DNA of 7,021 nucleotides from Bacillota bacterium (GCA_023399455.1 JAEWPN010000231.1:1-7021), one strand, 5' to 3'; positions 1 through 6,544 are shown, counted from the stretch's first letter. A program made the numbers and translations. Notes: generated from the sequence alone by a model not told the origin.

Positions 1-1
1 T

Positions 2-100
2 CTGTTATGGCTCAAATATCCAGAGAAAGAACTTCTAAATATTTACATAGGCGCAGTCATTCTTTTTGTTTTGGTCATATTGACCAGAATGTATTTATAA
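2..100 (+). CDS. C-terminal fragment of a probable membrane protein (5' end outside window)
   Basis: Frame 2 is open from the left edge to a TAA at 98-100 and gives 32 residues. A short polar stretch (KYPEKE) is followed by a hydrophobic run, NIYIGAVILFVLVILT, ending in RMYL. This is what the last transmembrane helix and short tail of an integral membrane protein look like. Frame 1 is also open until 120, but its product is rich in Ser, His and Arg with no recognisable pattern, so frame 2 is preferred. The fragment is too short to assign a family. The gene would end 143 bases before the WYL regulator and might be co-transcribed with it. Confidence 0.4.
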   Translation: MLWLKYPEKELLNIYIGAVILFVLVILTRMYL

Positions 101-149
101 AGGACCTTTTGACACCCTAATCCTTATGGAAAAGTACGTCCAATAAGAT

Positions 150-184
150 AAAAGCACTCCGTGCAGAATGCGCAGCACACTTTT
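150..184. terminator. weak hairpin region, possible terminator for the upstream fragment
   Basis: AAAAG (150-154) can pair with CTTTT (180-184). Between them GTGC (161-164) can pair either with GCAC at 154-157 (loop TCC) or with GCAC at 175-178. On the plus strand the fold is followed by TTTTGTTGT. On the minus strand the GCAC-GGA-GTGC hairpin is followed by TTTTATCTT. Either strand could therefore use it as a weak intrinsic terminator. The stems are only 4-5 base pairs, so this is tentative. Confidence 0.25.
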
Positions 185-203
185 GTTGTATGAGAGATAA
201 ATT

Positions 204-226
204 TTAAGGCGATATATAAGCCTTAA
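204..226. promoter_or_regulatory. inverted repeat just upstream of the WYL regulator gene
   Basis: TTAAGGC (204-210) and GCCTTAA (220-226) form a perfect 7-base inverted repeat with a 9-base AT-rich spacer. The right arm abuts the ribosome binding site AAGGAAGG (225-232), so it could be a regulator site (perhaps autoregulatory) or a leader hairpin that partly hides the ribosome binding site. No convincing -35/-10 pair was found for this gene; a TTGACA at 109-114 lacks a -10 at proper spacing. Confidence 0.35.
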
Positions 227-243
227 GGAAGGTTACGGACAAT

Positions 244-1173
244 ATGAAAATAGACCGTCTGATAGGAATAATCATGTATCTTCTGAACCGGGATAAAGTG
301 ACAGCGAAGGAGCTTGCAGAAAGGTTCGAGGTATCTACCCGCACGATTGTAAGAGACATAGATGCCCTTGGACTGGCCGGAATTCCTGTAGTTTCGGATG
401 TGGGAGTAAACGGCGGTTATGCCATTCTCGACACTTACAGGCTAAACAGAAGTATTGTGACGGCGGACGATTACCTCAATGTTATTTCCTCTTTAAAGGG
501 TATGTGTTCCGCTTATGAAAATAAGAAGATAGAAGCCACTCTGGAGAAGGTTATGGCCGTTGGAAATGCACCGAAGAATCAAAGTATATTCATGGATTTG
601 AGCGTATGCCGCGAGGGAGAAAACACAGATGTGTATTTAAAAACTATCGAACAGGCTATTGCTGACAAACGGGTAATCGCATTCGATTATACCGGTGCGG
701 ACAACGTATGCAGTGCTCGCGAGACTGAGCCTCTGGCGTTATCTTACAAATGGTATGCGTGGTATCTGTTCGCATATTGTAAATATAAACAGGATTACCG
801 AATATTCAAGCTGAGCCGTATCCAGAAGCTGAAGGTTCTGGAAAAAAACTTTGAAAAAATTCATTCAGATATCGCTGTTCTGCTGGAAAAAAAGTGGGGT
901 GAAGACGGGAGGAGACGGTATCAGATAAAATTAAGATGCAAAGGAAACGTTCGGACAGCCGTAGGGGAATATCTGAAGGGAAATGTCATAGAAGAGTATC
1001 CGGATGGAGATTTCCTTTATTCCTTTATTGTGCCTGAAAACGAAAGAATGTGGTTTTCCCTGCTGCTTGGCTTTGGAAATGAGGTGGAAGCTTTGGAGCC
1101 GGAGGAGCTAAGAGCACGACTGAAGGAAAAGTCTGAGGAAATTTTCCGGCTGTATAAAAACGGTGACGTATAG
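244..1173 (+). CDS. YafY-type transcriptional regulator, HTH + WYL + WCX domains
   Basis: 309 aa, full length for the YafY-like DeoR/WYL group. Residues about 5-57 form the N-terminal winged HTH (LAERFEVSTRTIVRDIDAL, with the wing at GVNGGYAI). Residues about 130-205 are the WYL domain, with KWYAWYLF (169-176) carrying the name-giving W-Y-L and FKLSRI (188-193) as its usual end. Residues about 225-303 fit the C-terminal WCX extension. In this family the WYL and WCX parts sense a ligand or nucleic acid and the HTH binds DNA; the ligand here cannot be read. The ATG is preceded by AAGGAAGG with an 11-base gap. The gene stands 144 bases upstream of the GH43 gene, which has its own promoter, so GH43 is a possible but unproven target. 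Confidence 0.9.
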   Translation: MKIDRLIGIIMYLLNRDKVTAKELAERFEVSTRTIVRDIDALGLAGIPVVSDVGVNGGYAILDTYRLNRSIVTADDYLNVISSLKGMCSAYENKKIEATLEKVMAVGNAPKNQSIFMDLSVCREGENTDVYLKTIEQAIADKRVIAFDYTGADNVCSARETEPLALSYKWYAWYLFAYCKYKQDYRIFKLSRIQKLKVLEKNFEKIHSDIAVLLEKKWGEDGRRRYQIKLRCKGNVRTAVGEYLKGNVIEEYPDGDFLYSFIVPENERMWFSLLLGFGNEVEALEPEELRARLKEKSEEIFRLYKNGDV

Positions 1174-1252
1174 CGGGCGGTATGTTACGTAGAAAGCAAT
1201 GACTGCTTAGAGTGAAGAATAATTCGGATAGGTTAAAAGAAACATATTTGGA

Positions 1253-1282
1253 TTGCACCGAAGATAAAAACCAATATATAAT
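1253..1282 (+). promoter_or_regulatory. sigma-A-type promoter of the GH43 gene
   Basis: TTGCAC (1253-1258) as -35, an 18-base spacer, and a perfect TATAAT (1277-1282) as -10. The start point would be near 1289, giving a leader of roughly 29 bases that contains the ribosome binding site AGGAGGG (1304-1310). The GH43 gene can therefore be expressed independently of the WYL regulator gene. No clear catabolite-repression (cre) site was seen around it. Confidence 0.6.
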
Positions 1283-1317
1283 TAAAATATCGGAATAAAG
1301 AAGAGGAGGGAAAAAGA

Positions 1318-2253
1318 ATGAAAGCATATTTGTTTGTGCATTTTAAGGAAAAGAAGACGCCGGATGGCGAGCAGGTATATTTTGGACTGAGTAAGGATGG
1401 GTTTTCTTGGGAAGAAGTGAATGGAGGGAATCCGGTGCTTTGGAGCTATGAAGGTGACAAGGGGGTCCGGGATTTCACGGTCGTAAGGGCACAGAATGGC
1501 AAATTCCGTATTTTTGCTACGGATTTGAGCCTGGCTTACGGGATGCCCGGACAATACCATAACTCTTGGGAGGAAATCGGAAGAAACGGGAGCCGTGAGC
1601 TTGTCATGTGGGAATCCGAGGATTTGGTCCGCTGGTCATGGCAGAAGATGATTACGCTTGGCGGCGAAGAATTCGGCTGCCGCTGGGCACCTGATATTAT
1701 TCGGGATAGAGAAAAGGGGGATTATATTTTACATTGGTCCTCTCCTCATATATGTAACGATTACGGAGAAAAAGCGATCTATTATACGCGCACAAGCGAC
1801 TTTGAGGAATTTTCCGATCCGGAGCTTTTGTACCGCAAGGAGGACTGCGGAGTTATCGATTCCTGCATGATAGAAGAAAACGGCATCTATTATCTGTTTG
1901 TGAAAAGTGAGAAGAATCCGGCTGCGATCATCTTGTTAAAGGGGACAAGTCCCAGCGGTCCCTTTGAGCGGGTGGAGGCTTTTGACGAGGAGATGAGCAA
2001 GCTGCAGGCGGGGGTGTACGAAGCGCCTACTGCGTTCCGGCTGGAAGACGGCAGATGGTGCCTGATGTTAGATTATTACGGAGTGCCGGGAAAAGGACAG
2101 GGATATGTTCCATTCCTGTGTGAGGATATTTCCAGGGGGATTTTTAAGCGCTCAGACTCTCAGTTCTCTTTTCCTTATGGTTTCAAGCACGGGACTGTGC
2201 TTGAAATCACCATGGAAGAGTATGAGAGAATCAAGAGCTTTGAGTTCGAATAA
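1318..2253 (+). CDS. glycoside hydrolase family 43-like protein, cytoplasmic
   Basis: 311 aa, only a five-bladed beta-propeller catalytic domain, with no signal peptide or carbohydrate-binding module. It would act inside the cell on imported arabino- or xylo-oligosaccharides. The GH43 signposts appear in order: VRDF (Asp52, probable general base), ATD (67-69), CRWAPD (121-126), VIDS (Asp181, probable pKa-modulating Asp), YEAPT (Glu235, probable general acid) and KHGTV (His291, the conserved His near the central metal site). Two signposts vary from the common form: RDF where RDP is usual, and WAPD where WAPE is frequent. The catalytic acids themselves look present. The start has an ideal AGGAGGG seven bases upstream and a promoter in front. 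Substrate (arabinofuranoside or xyloside) cannot be fixed from sequence alone. Confidence 0.85.
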   Translation: MKAYLFVHFKEKKTPDGEQVYFGLSKDGFSWEEVNGGNPVLWSYEGDKGVRDFTVVRAQNGKFRIFATDLSLAYGMPGQYHNSWEEIGRNGSRELVMWESEDLVRWSWQKMITLGGEEFGCRWAPDIIRDREKGDYILHWSSPHICNDYGEKAIYYTRTSDFEEFSDPELLYRKEDCGVIDSCMIEENGIYYLFVKSEKNPAAIILLKGTSPSGPFERVEAFDEEMSKLQAGVYEAPTAFRLEDGRWCLMLDYYGVPGKGQGYVPFLCEDISRGIFKRSDSQFSFPYGFKHGTVLEITMEEYERIKSFEFE

Positions 2254-2255
2254 TT

Positions 2256-2335
2256 CAAGCTTGTACCTCTTCCGGCACAGGAAAGTCCCCACTCACCGAG
2301 TATGCCTTTCGGCATTGAAGAGGGGGACTTGCTTG
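2256..2335. other. compact folded intergenic element between convergent genes, possibly a structured RNA or repeat
   Basis: This 80-base stretch can close with CAAGC (2256-2260) against GCTTG (2331-2335). Inside, TTCC/GGAA (2270-2273/2280-2283) forms a small arm, and the large arm 2283-2330 carries 8+3 base pairs topped by ATGCC/GGCAT (2302-2306/2311-2315). Read on the minus strand, the top loop is GAAA, a GNRA tetraloop, which hints that the minus strand is the folded RNA. An alternative 7-base pairing, CCTCTTC (2266-2272) with GAAGAGG (2317-2323), excludes the large stem. It may be just a terminator, a palindromic repeat copy, or a 3'-UTR structure. Confidence 0.5.
2283..2330. terminator. 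hairpin at the convergent gene ends, probable two-way terminator
   Basis: AAGTCCCC (2283-2290) pairs with GGGGACTT (2323-2330). After one bulged base (A2291), CTC (2292-2294) pairs with GAG (2320-2322), and a 5-base-pair tip follows beyond an internal loop. It sits 30 bases after the GH43 stop and 22 bases after the stop of the leftward ABC gene, where a shared terminator is expected. Neither side has a long T run (GCTT on plus, TTTCCT on minus), so the termination role is probable rather than certain. Confidence 0.45.
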
Positions 2336-2352
2336 ATAAGGTTAAAAAGTAA

Positions 2353-4086
2353 TTAAGTCAATGTCCAGTGCTGGTTTTCTGTTTGCAGCTTAACCATATG
2401 ACTGAAAATTCCTTCTTGGTTTAACAGCGCATCGGGACGGCCTTGTTCAGCTACCCGTCCTTCGGAAAGTACGACGATTTTATCCGCCCCTGCGACAGTT
2501 CGCATTCTATGGGCGATAATGAGGACAGTTTTGCTTTTTATCAATCTGGACAATGCCGTTTGAATGGAAGTTTCGTTTTCCACATCTAAAGAGGCTGTTG
2601 CCTCGTCCAATAGAATAATAGGTGCGTTCTTTAAAAATGCTCTTGCGATTGAAATGCGCTGACGTTCTCCTCCTGATAATTCGCAGCCGTTTTCTCCGAT
2701 ATCGGAGTGATACCCCTTGGGAAGCTTTAGGGCGAATTCGTCGCAGTTAGCGAGCTTTGCAGCGGCAAGTACCTCTTCATCGGAGGCATCTTTTTTTCCG
2801 ATACGGATATTCTCCATGATCGTATTATTGAATAGGGTTACGTCTTGGAACACGATGGAAAATAGAGACAACAGTGTTTCCGGCTCTATCTTCGATATGT
2901 CCATGCCGCCTACTGTTATTCTCCCTTTGTCTATATCCCAGAAGCGGGAGGCCAGTCTGGAAACGGTAGTTTTACCGCCGCCGGAGGGACCTACTAAGGC
3001 TGTAACCTCGCCCTGCCTGGCAATAAAGGAAACTCCGTTCAAAATTGTTTCTCCCGCGTTGTAAGCAAAGGATACGTTTTCAAATGAAATGTCATATCCT
3101 TCGTTGGTCAGACGGTCGACACCTTCCTGAACAGGATGGTCGAGGATCTCATTCATACGGGCAATGTTCGTACGGGTGGAAATGACGGCTGCCAGATTCT
3201 GCAATGCTCCCTGAAGAGGATCATATAATCTCGAAGCAACAAGCAGGAACAAGAAAAAGGTCATTACATCCAAGGTGCCGTTTATTAACAAAGCTGAACC
3301 TGTGAGAGCCACGGTAGCTATGCCAAGCTTCAGAATCAGCATGGCGGAGGTTACGAAGGAGGCGGTGGCGAACTCGCTGATTACGGCCCTTTTCTCCACG
3401 GCTTTGATTTTCTCATCCAGTCCGCTTAAATAATAGTCTTCTGCGTTATTAGCCTTCAAATCCCGAACCGTTTCGAGACACTCCTGAATTCCGTCGGCAC
3501 AGGCCATTTTCGCATCCATGGACTTTTGGTTAAGCTTTTCCTGAACCTTTGCGGAAAAAGCTACGATTGCGAAGGATAATGGAGCGACCCAAAGTGCGGC
3601 AAGCGCCATACGCCAGTCGAAGAAAAAGAGGCTGACACAGATGAGAACCGTGGATATGATGGAGCCGAACAGTTCGGGAATAAAGTGAGAAAACGCAGTT
3701 TCCAAAAAGGTACAGTCTGCCATGATAGTGCTGGTCAGATCGGCGAGATCTTTTTTGCCGAAGAAGGAAAGTGGAATCTGTCGAAGCTTTTCTGCCAGAG
3801 ATATTCTGCGAACGCCGCTTTCCACATAGGTGGCGAGGTAGGTAACGTCGTATTGGATTCTTGTAATTCCCAAAATGAGCAGCAGGCACAGGAGGCTTCC
3901 GATAATATAAAACACAGACCGGGCACCTGAAACACCTCCGTTAAGTAAATCCCCTACCAGATAATACAGTAATCCGACCGGAAACATAAATGAAATATTT
4001 TGCAGCGTACTGGCAAGGATACTCCTGATTAAATCCTTCGCTCCCTGCTCGGACAACGCAAATTTTCTTTGTATTCTTTTAATCAT
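2353..4086 (-). CDS. type IV ABC transporter half-subunit (permease + ATPase), second of pair
   Basis: 577 aa from the ATG at 4086: one six-helix membrane domain followed by one ATPase domain. Hydrophobic segments lie roughly at residues 30-48, 57-76, 137-180 (two), 242-268 and 273-295. The ATPase has Walker A GPSGGGKT (366-373), Q-loop Gln414, signature LSGGE (470-474), Walker B with catalytic Glu (ILLDE, about 491-495), a normal SLD D-loop and the switch His526 (IAHR). The ATG at 4086 is chosen over one at 4116 because AGGAGG (4102-4097) serves it, while nothing serves 4116; 4116 would also overlap the upstream gene. The stop of the first ABC gene is five bases upstream, so the two are translationally coupled and their products should pair. 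SHFIPE (133-138) matches AHQLPD in the partner. Substrate unknown. Confidence 0.9.
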   Translation of the reverse strand: MIKRIQRKFALSEQGAKDLIRSILASTLQNISFMFPVGLLYYLVGDLLNGGVSGARSVFYIIGSLLCLLLILGITRIQYDVTYLATYVESGVRRISLAEKLRQIPLSFFGKKDLADLTSTIMADCTFLETAFSHFIPELFGSIISTVLICVSLFFFDWRMALAALWVAPLSFAIVAFSAKVQEKLNQKSMDAKMACADGIQECLETVRDLKANNAEDYYLSGLDEKIKAVEKRAVISEFATASFVTSAMLILKLGIATVALTGSALLINGTLDVMTFFLFLLVASRLYDPLQGALQNLAAVISTRTNIARMNEILDHPVQEGVDRLTNEGYDISFENVSFAYNAGETILNGVSFIARQGEVTALVGPSGGGKTTVSRLASRFWDIDKGRITVGGMDISKIEPETLLSLFSIVFQDVTLFNNTIMENIRIGKKDASDEEVLAAAKLANCDEFALKLPKGYHSDIGENGCELSGGERQRISIARAFLKNAPIILLDEATASLDVENETSIQTALSRLIKSKTVLIIAHRMRTVAGADKIVVLSEGRVAEQGRPDALLNQEGIFSHMVKLQTENQHWTLT

Positions 4087-4091
4087 ATCCG

Positions 4092-5861
4092 TTATACCTC
4101 CTTTGAGACCTTCCATTGTACGGAGGTCTGATAGTCATTCCACATCTGCCGGAACAGGCCGTCTGTCCCGGTAAGCTCTTTGCCGGAGCCATTTTGAACG
4201 ATATGTCCATCCTTGACGACATAGATACGGTCGGCATCAATAATTGTGGACAGACGATGAGCGATCATGATAACTGTCCGTCCCTTTGCCAATGCGGAAA
4301 ATGCAGCCTGAACACGGCTTTCGTTGTCGGGATCGGCAAAGGCGGTGGCTTCGTCCAGAAGAATGATAGGAGAATCCTTGAGGAGAGTTCTTGCTATAGC
4401 GACACGCTGCTGTTCTCCTCCGGAGAGATAAATGCCCTTTGTGCCGATAACCGTATCCACCCCGTCAGGAAGTTTTTCGATGATATCCATGCACTGTGCG
4501 GTTTGAAGGGCCTTCATGACCTCTTCCCGCGTAGCGCTTGGCTTGCTCATTTTTACGTTGTCCAGAATGGATGCCTTGATGAGGCGGCTGTTCTGAAAGA
4601 CGAAGGATACGGTGTTCATTAATTCATTTTTATCGATGTCCTTAATATCCACGCCTCCAATCAATACCCTGCCGCTTTGAGGGTCAAAGAAACGGCTGAC
4701 GATATTGGCTAATGTAGTCTTGCCGCCTCCGGAGGGACCTACGAAGGCCACGGTCTGCCCCGCCTCGATTTTTAAGGTTATATGTTCCAGTGCATTTTTT
4801 GTTCCATCGTAGCTGTAAGTAACGTCCTGAAGCTCCACAGAGTTGGAAGAGGGGTGTTTGGAAACCTTTGTATGGGAGAGGGGCTGCATATCGAATACGC
4901 TGTCGATACGATGAAGTGCATCGTCCACAATCAAGGCATTTTCACTCTGGAACATAATCTTGGTCAGAGTTATGGAGATGACCGGTGTAATAATGATGTA
5001 AAAAAGGAGATTCAGAAGGAATTCCTCCGTTACGCCGGTTCTGGTAAAAATAAGCCCTGCAGCAATCAAAAATGCGAACACGCCGTTAATTGCCGTAGTG
5101 TATAAGAGCATCGGCAGCCTGCAGCTTTTGGTATAATCGATGACCCATACGCTGTAACGGTCGATGGAGTCTTTAAAACGTTTGAAGGAAAACACCGTCT
5201 GGCCGAAGGTCTTGACGACGGGGATACCGCGGACATATTCTACGGCTTCGTTGGACATATCGCCCAAAGCATTCTGATATTCCATCATTTTCTTACGCAT
5301 TCTTGCTCCGGTCATGCTCATCATAATGAGGAAGCCGAGCAGAACGGGCAGCAGACTTAAAAGCCCGAGGCGCCAGTCGAAGGCGAACAAAAGAACCAAA
5401 AGGCCTATAGGCGTTGCAATTGCTCCGGCCTTGTCGGGAAGTTGATGGGCGAGATAGGTCTCCGTCGCCCCGCTGGACTCGTTTACGATTTTTCTTAGTT
5501 TCCCGCTTCCGAAGCTTTCAGCAAAGCCCAGGGGCAGCCTGACAATATGATGCATAGTTTCCATGCGAAGATTCGACGCTACGCGAAAGGCAGCCAGATG
5601 GGAGCACATTAGTCCGGAAATATAAATGAACATGGACAAAACCGCATATAATACGGCCATCCAGCCGTTACGGGTAAGGTCTTTTGCCAGGGTGAAATCA
5701 GGCATGACCTCAAGAACCTCTTTGATGATCTTCCAAAGATACCAAAATGGTACGAGTGCAATGAGTGCGCTCAATGCGGAAAGCGCCCATGAAGCATAAG
5801 TGAGATACCGGTAATTTCCGGCATATCCCATTAATCGTGATAAATTCGATTGTTTTTTCAA
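4092..5861 (-). CDS. type IV ABC transporter half-subunit (permease + ATPase), first of pair, TTG start
   Basis: 589 aa from a TTG start, with membrane domain then ATPase domain. Hydrophobic segments lie about residues 25-47, 67-88, 145-181 (two), 252-273 and 279-301. The ATPase shows Walker A GPSGGGKT (375-382), Q-loop Gln423, signature LSGGE (479-483), Walker B IILLDE (499-504, Glu504 catalytic) and switch His535. Its D-loop region reads DEATAFADPDNE instead of the common DEATASLD. AHQLPD (138-143) lies in the membrane domain. Both features recall, from memory, the YbtPQ/IrtAB group of siderophore-linked transporters; ordinary multidrug or peptide export is the alternative. A longer reading frame reaches an ATG at 5957, but that lies inside tetR and upstream of the promoter. 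The TTG has AGGAGG seven bases away, and the 589-aa length suits the 577-aa partner. Confidence 0.88.
   Translation of the reverse strand: MKKQSNLSRLMGYAGNYRYLTYASWALSALSALIALVPFWYLWKIIKEVLEVMPDFTLAKDLTRNGWMAVLYAVLSMFIYISGLMCSHLAAFRVASNLRMETMHHIVRLPLGFAESFGSGKLRKIVNESSGATETYLAHQLPDKAGAIATPIGLLVLLFAFDWRLGLLSLLPVLLGFLIMMSMTGARMRKKMMEYQNALGDMSNEAVEYVRGIPVVKTFGQTVFSFKRFKDSIDRYSVWVIDYTKSCRLPMLLYTTAINGVFAFLIAAGLIFTRTGVTEEFLLNLLFYIIITPVISITLTKIMFQSENALIVDDALHRIDSVFDMQPLSHTKVSKHPSSNSVELQDVTYSYDGTKNALEHITLKIEAGQTVAFVGPSGGGKTTLANIVSRFFDPQSGRVLIGGVDIKDIDKNELMNTVSFVFQNSRLIKASILDNVKMSKPSATREEVMKALQTAQCMDIIEKLPDGVDTVIGTKGIYLSGGEQQRVAIARTLLKDSPIILLDEATAFADPDNESRVQAAFSALAKGRTVIMIAHRLSTIIDADRIYVVKDGHIVQNGSGKELTGTDGLFRQMWNDYQTSVQWKVSKEV
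4097..4102 (-). promoter_or_regulatory. ribosome binding site deciding the start of the second ABC gene
   Basis: AGGAGG, read on the minus strand from 4102 to 4097, is embedded in the last codons of the first ABC gene (GAG GTA TAA). It lies ten bases before the ATG at 4086. The arrangement implies that ribosomes finishing the first subunit help start the second. Confidence 0.8.
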
Positions 5862-5868
5862 ATCGATA

Positions 5869-5874
5869 CCTCCT
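5869..5874 (-). promoter_or_regulatory. ribosome binding site deciding the TTG start of the first ABC gene
   Basis: AGGAGG read on the minus strand (5874 to 5869), seven bases before TTG at 5861-5859. This is the only good Shine-Dalgarno sequence in the region. The encoded start then reads (M)KKQSNLSRLMGYAG, a sensible cytoplasmic N-terminus for a half-transporter. Confidence 0.85.
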
Positions 5875-5886
5875 AGTATATTGTTG

Positions 5887-5915
5887 GTGATATAATTAGT
5901 TACAACTAATCGCAA
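5887..5915 (-). promoter_or_regulatory. candidate promoter of the ABC pair
   Basis: On the minus strand, TTGCGA (5915-5910) and TATCAC (5892-5887) are 17 bases apart, each matching consensus at four of six positions. The start point would be near 5880, leaving a short leader that contains AGGAGG. A palindrome fills the spacer almost exactly, as expected for a repressor-controlled promoter. The hexamers are mediocre, so the exact placement is uncertain. Confidence 0.4.
5895..5910. promoter_or_regulatory. operator-like palindrome in the ABC promoter
   Basis: ATTAGTT (5895-5901), two bases, then AACTAAT (5904-5910): a perfect 7+2+7 inverted repeat lying between the proposed -35 and -10. The shape, TTAGTT-nn-AACTAA, is of the kind bound by MarR-family repressors. 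It differs from the palindromes in front of tetR (TAACA-n-TGTTA). The TetR protein might bind both, or a separate regulator encoded elsewhere may act here. Confidence 0.6.
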
Positions 5916-5918
5916 GGC

Positions 5919-5942
5919 AAAATAAAGGGGCATTAAAGCCCC
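5919..5942 (-). terminator. intrinsic terminator-like hairpin overlapping the tetR stop
   Basis: On the minus strand GGGGC (5942-5938) pairs with GCCCC (5931-5927) across a 6-base loop, followed directly by TTTATTTT (5926-5919). The left arm uses the last sense codons of tetR and the TAA stop is in the loop. The stem is short but all G-C. It should separate tetR from the ABC genes at least partly. Confidence 0.6.
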
Positions 5943-6544
5943 ATGATTTTGATCCATCCCGCTGTCTGGAATTCCTTAAGCTCGTTAATATATTCCTTAG
6001 CTTGTTCTTTTGGCATATTATGAACGACTACCTCGAAGAAGGCGGTAAACATTCCGCTGACCAGAATATGTTCTAACTGCGGGTCGATATGACGAAGGTT
6101 CTTCCCCCTGCCTCTCATAACGGTAATGAAGTCGTGGGTGGCTTCCACTTCGATTTCTACCATTTCGTGTATGAAATGTTCATATTTTGTACCCTCGGAA
6201 TGGCTGATAATCAGCTGAAAGGCATCGAGGTGTTCATAAATATAATCGGTAATCCAAAGCATCCAGTCGCCGGATTCCTTTCCCATGTTTTCCTCTTGCT
6301 CAGCAGGGGAGAGTTTTTTGAAATCGTACTGCACCTTTTTATATTCCTTCATGAAATAGTCTGCAGGCTCTCCGACCAATGCGTCGAACAATTCCTCCTT
6401 GCTGGCATAATAACCATAGAAGGCTCCCGTGGTAACGCCGGCATTTCTCACGATGTTTCGCAGAGAAGCTGATTTAAACCCTTTCTCCATGAATTCCGTC
6501 ATGCCGGCATTGAGAATATTTTGCAGAGTATTTGTTTCGTCCAT
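5933..6544 (-). CDS. TetR/AcrR-family transcriptional repressor
   Basis: 203 aa, typical length. Residues about 8-54 are the DNA-binding domain, with helix-turn-helix SLRNIVRNAGVTTGAFYGYY (27-46) followed by ASKEELFDALV, the classic end of this domain. The remainder is an all-helical ligand-binding and dimer region with no assignable ligand. The ATG has GAGGTG five bases upstream (6555-6550). The gene reads leftward toward the two ABC genes and starts behind a strong promoter with two tandem palindromes, so autoregulation is very likely. Control of the ABC pair is suggested by position, but their promoter carries a palindrome of different sequence. Confidence 0.92.
   Translation of the reverse strand: MDETNTLQNILNAGMTEFMEKGFKSASLRNIVRNAGVTTGAFYGYYASKEELFDALVGEPADYFMKEYKKVQYDFKKLSPAEQEENMGKESGDWMLWITDYIYEHLDAFQLIISHSEGTKYEHFIHEMVEIEVEATHDFITVMRGRGKNLRHIDPQLEHILVSGMFTAFFEVVVHNMPKEQAKEYINELKEFQTAGWIKIMGL

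Noticed and set aside
109..137. TTGACA at 109-114 as the -35 of the WYL gene promoter
   Set aside because: The bases at 16-18 spacing (AAAGTA, AAGTAC, AGTACG) do not resemble a -10, so no promoter was called.
1194..1208. AAGCA/TGCTT inverted repeat after the WYL gene as a terminator
   Set aside because: Only five base pairs with no T run; nothing beyond chance.
1025..1560. Two minus-strand frames over the WYL gene end and GH43 start
   Set aside because: They lie opposite confident coding regions and the GH43 promoter and encode low-complexity, Phe/Pro-rich products without known motifs.
2105..2356. 83-codon plus frame over the GH43 end and intergenic hairpin
   Set aside because: Mostly an out-of-frame shadow of GH43, then runs through the folded element; no ribosome binding site.
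4084..4116. ATG at 4116 as the start of the second ABC gene
   Set aside because: No ribosome binding site in front of it and it would overlap the upstream gene; ATG 4086 has AGGAGG and sits just after the upstream stop.
4116..4622. 168-codon plus-strand frame opposite the first ABC gene
   Set aside because: It lies wholly antisense to the ATPase domain of a clear ABC subunit, has no ribosome binding site or recognisable domain, and its composition mirrors the coding strand.
5871..5909. TTGTAA / TATACT as an alternative promoter for the ABC pair
   Set aside because: Spacer would be 19 bases and the start point would fall after the AGGAGG, removing the ribosome binding site from the message.
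6089..6472. 127-codon plus-strand frame opposite tetR
   Set aside because: Shadow of the TetR coding sequence, which has a clear HTH, ribosome binding site and promoter.
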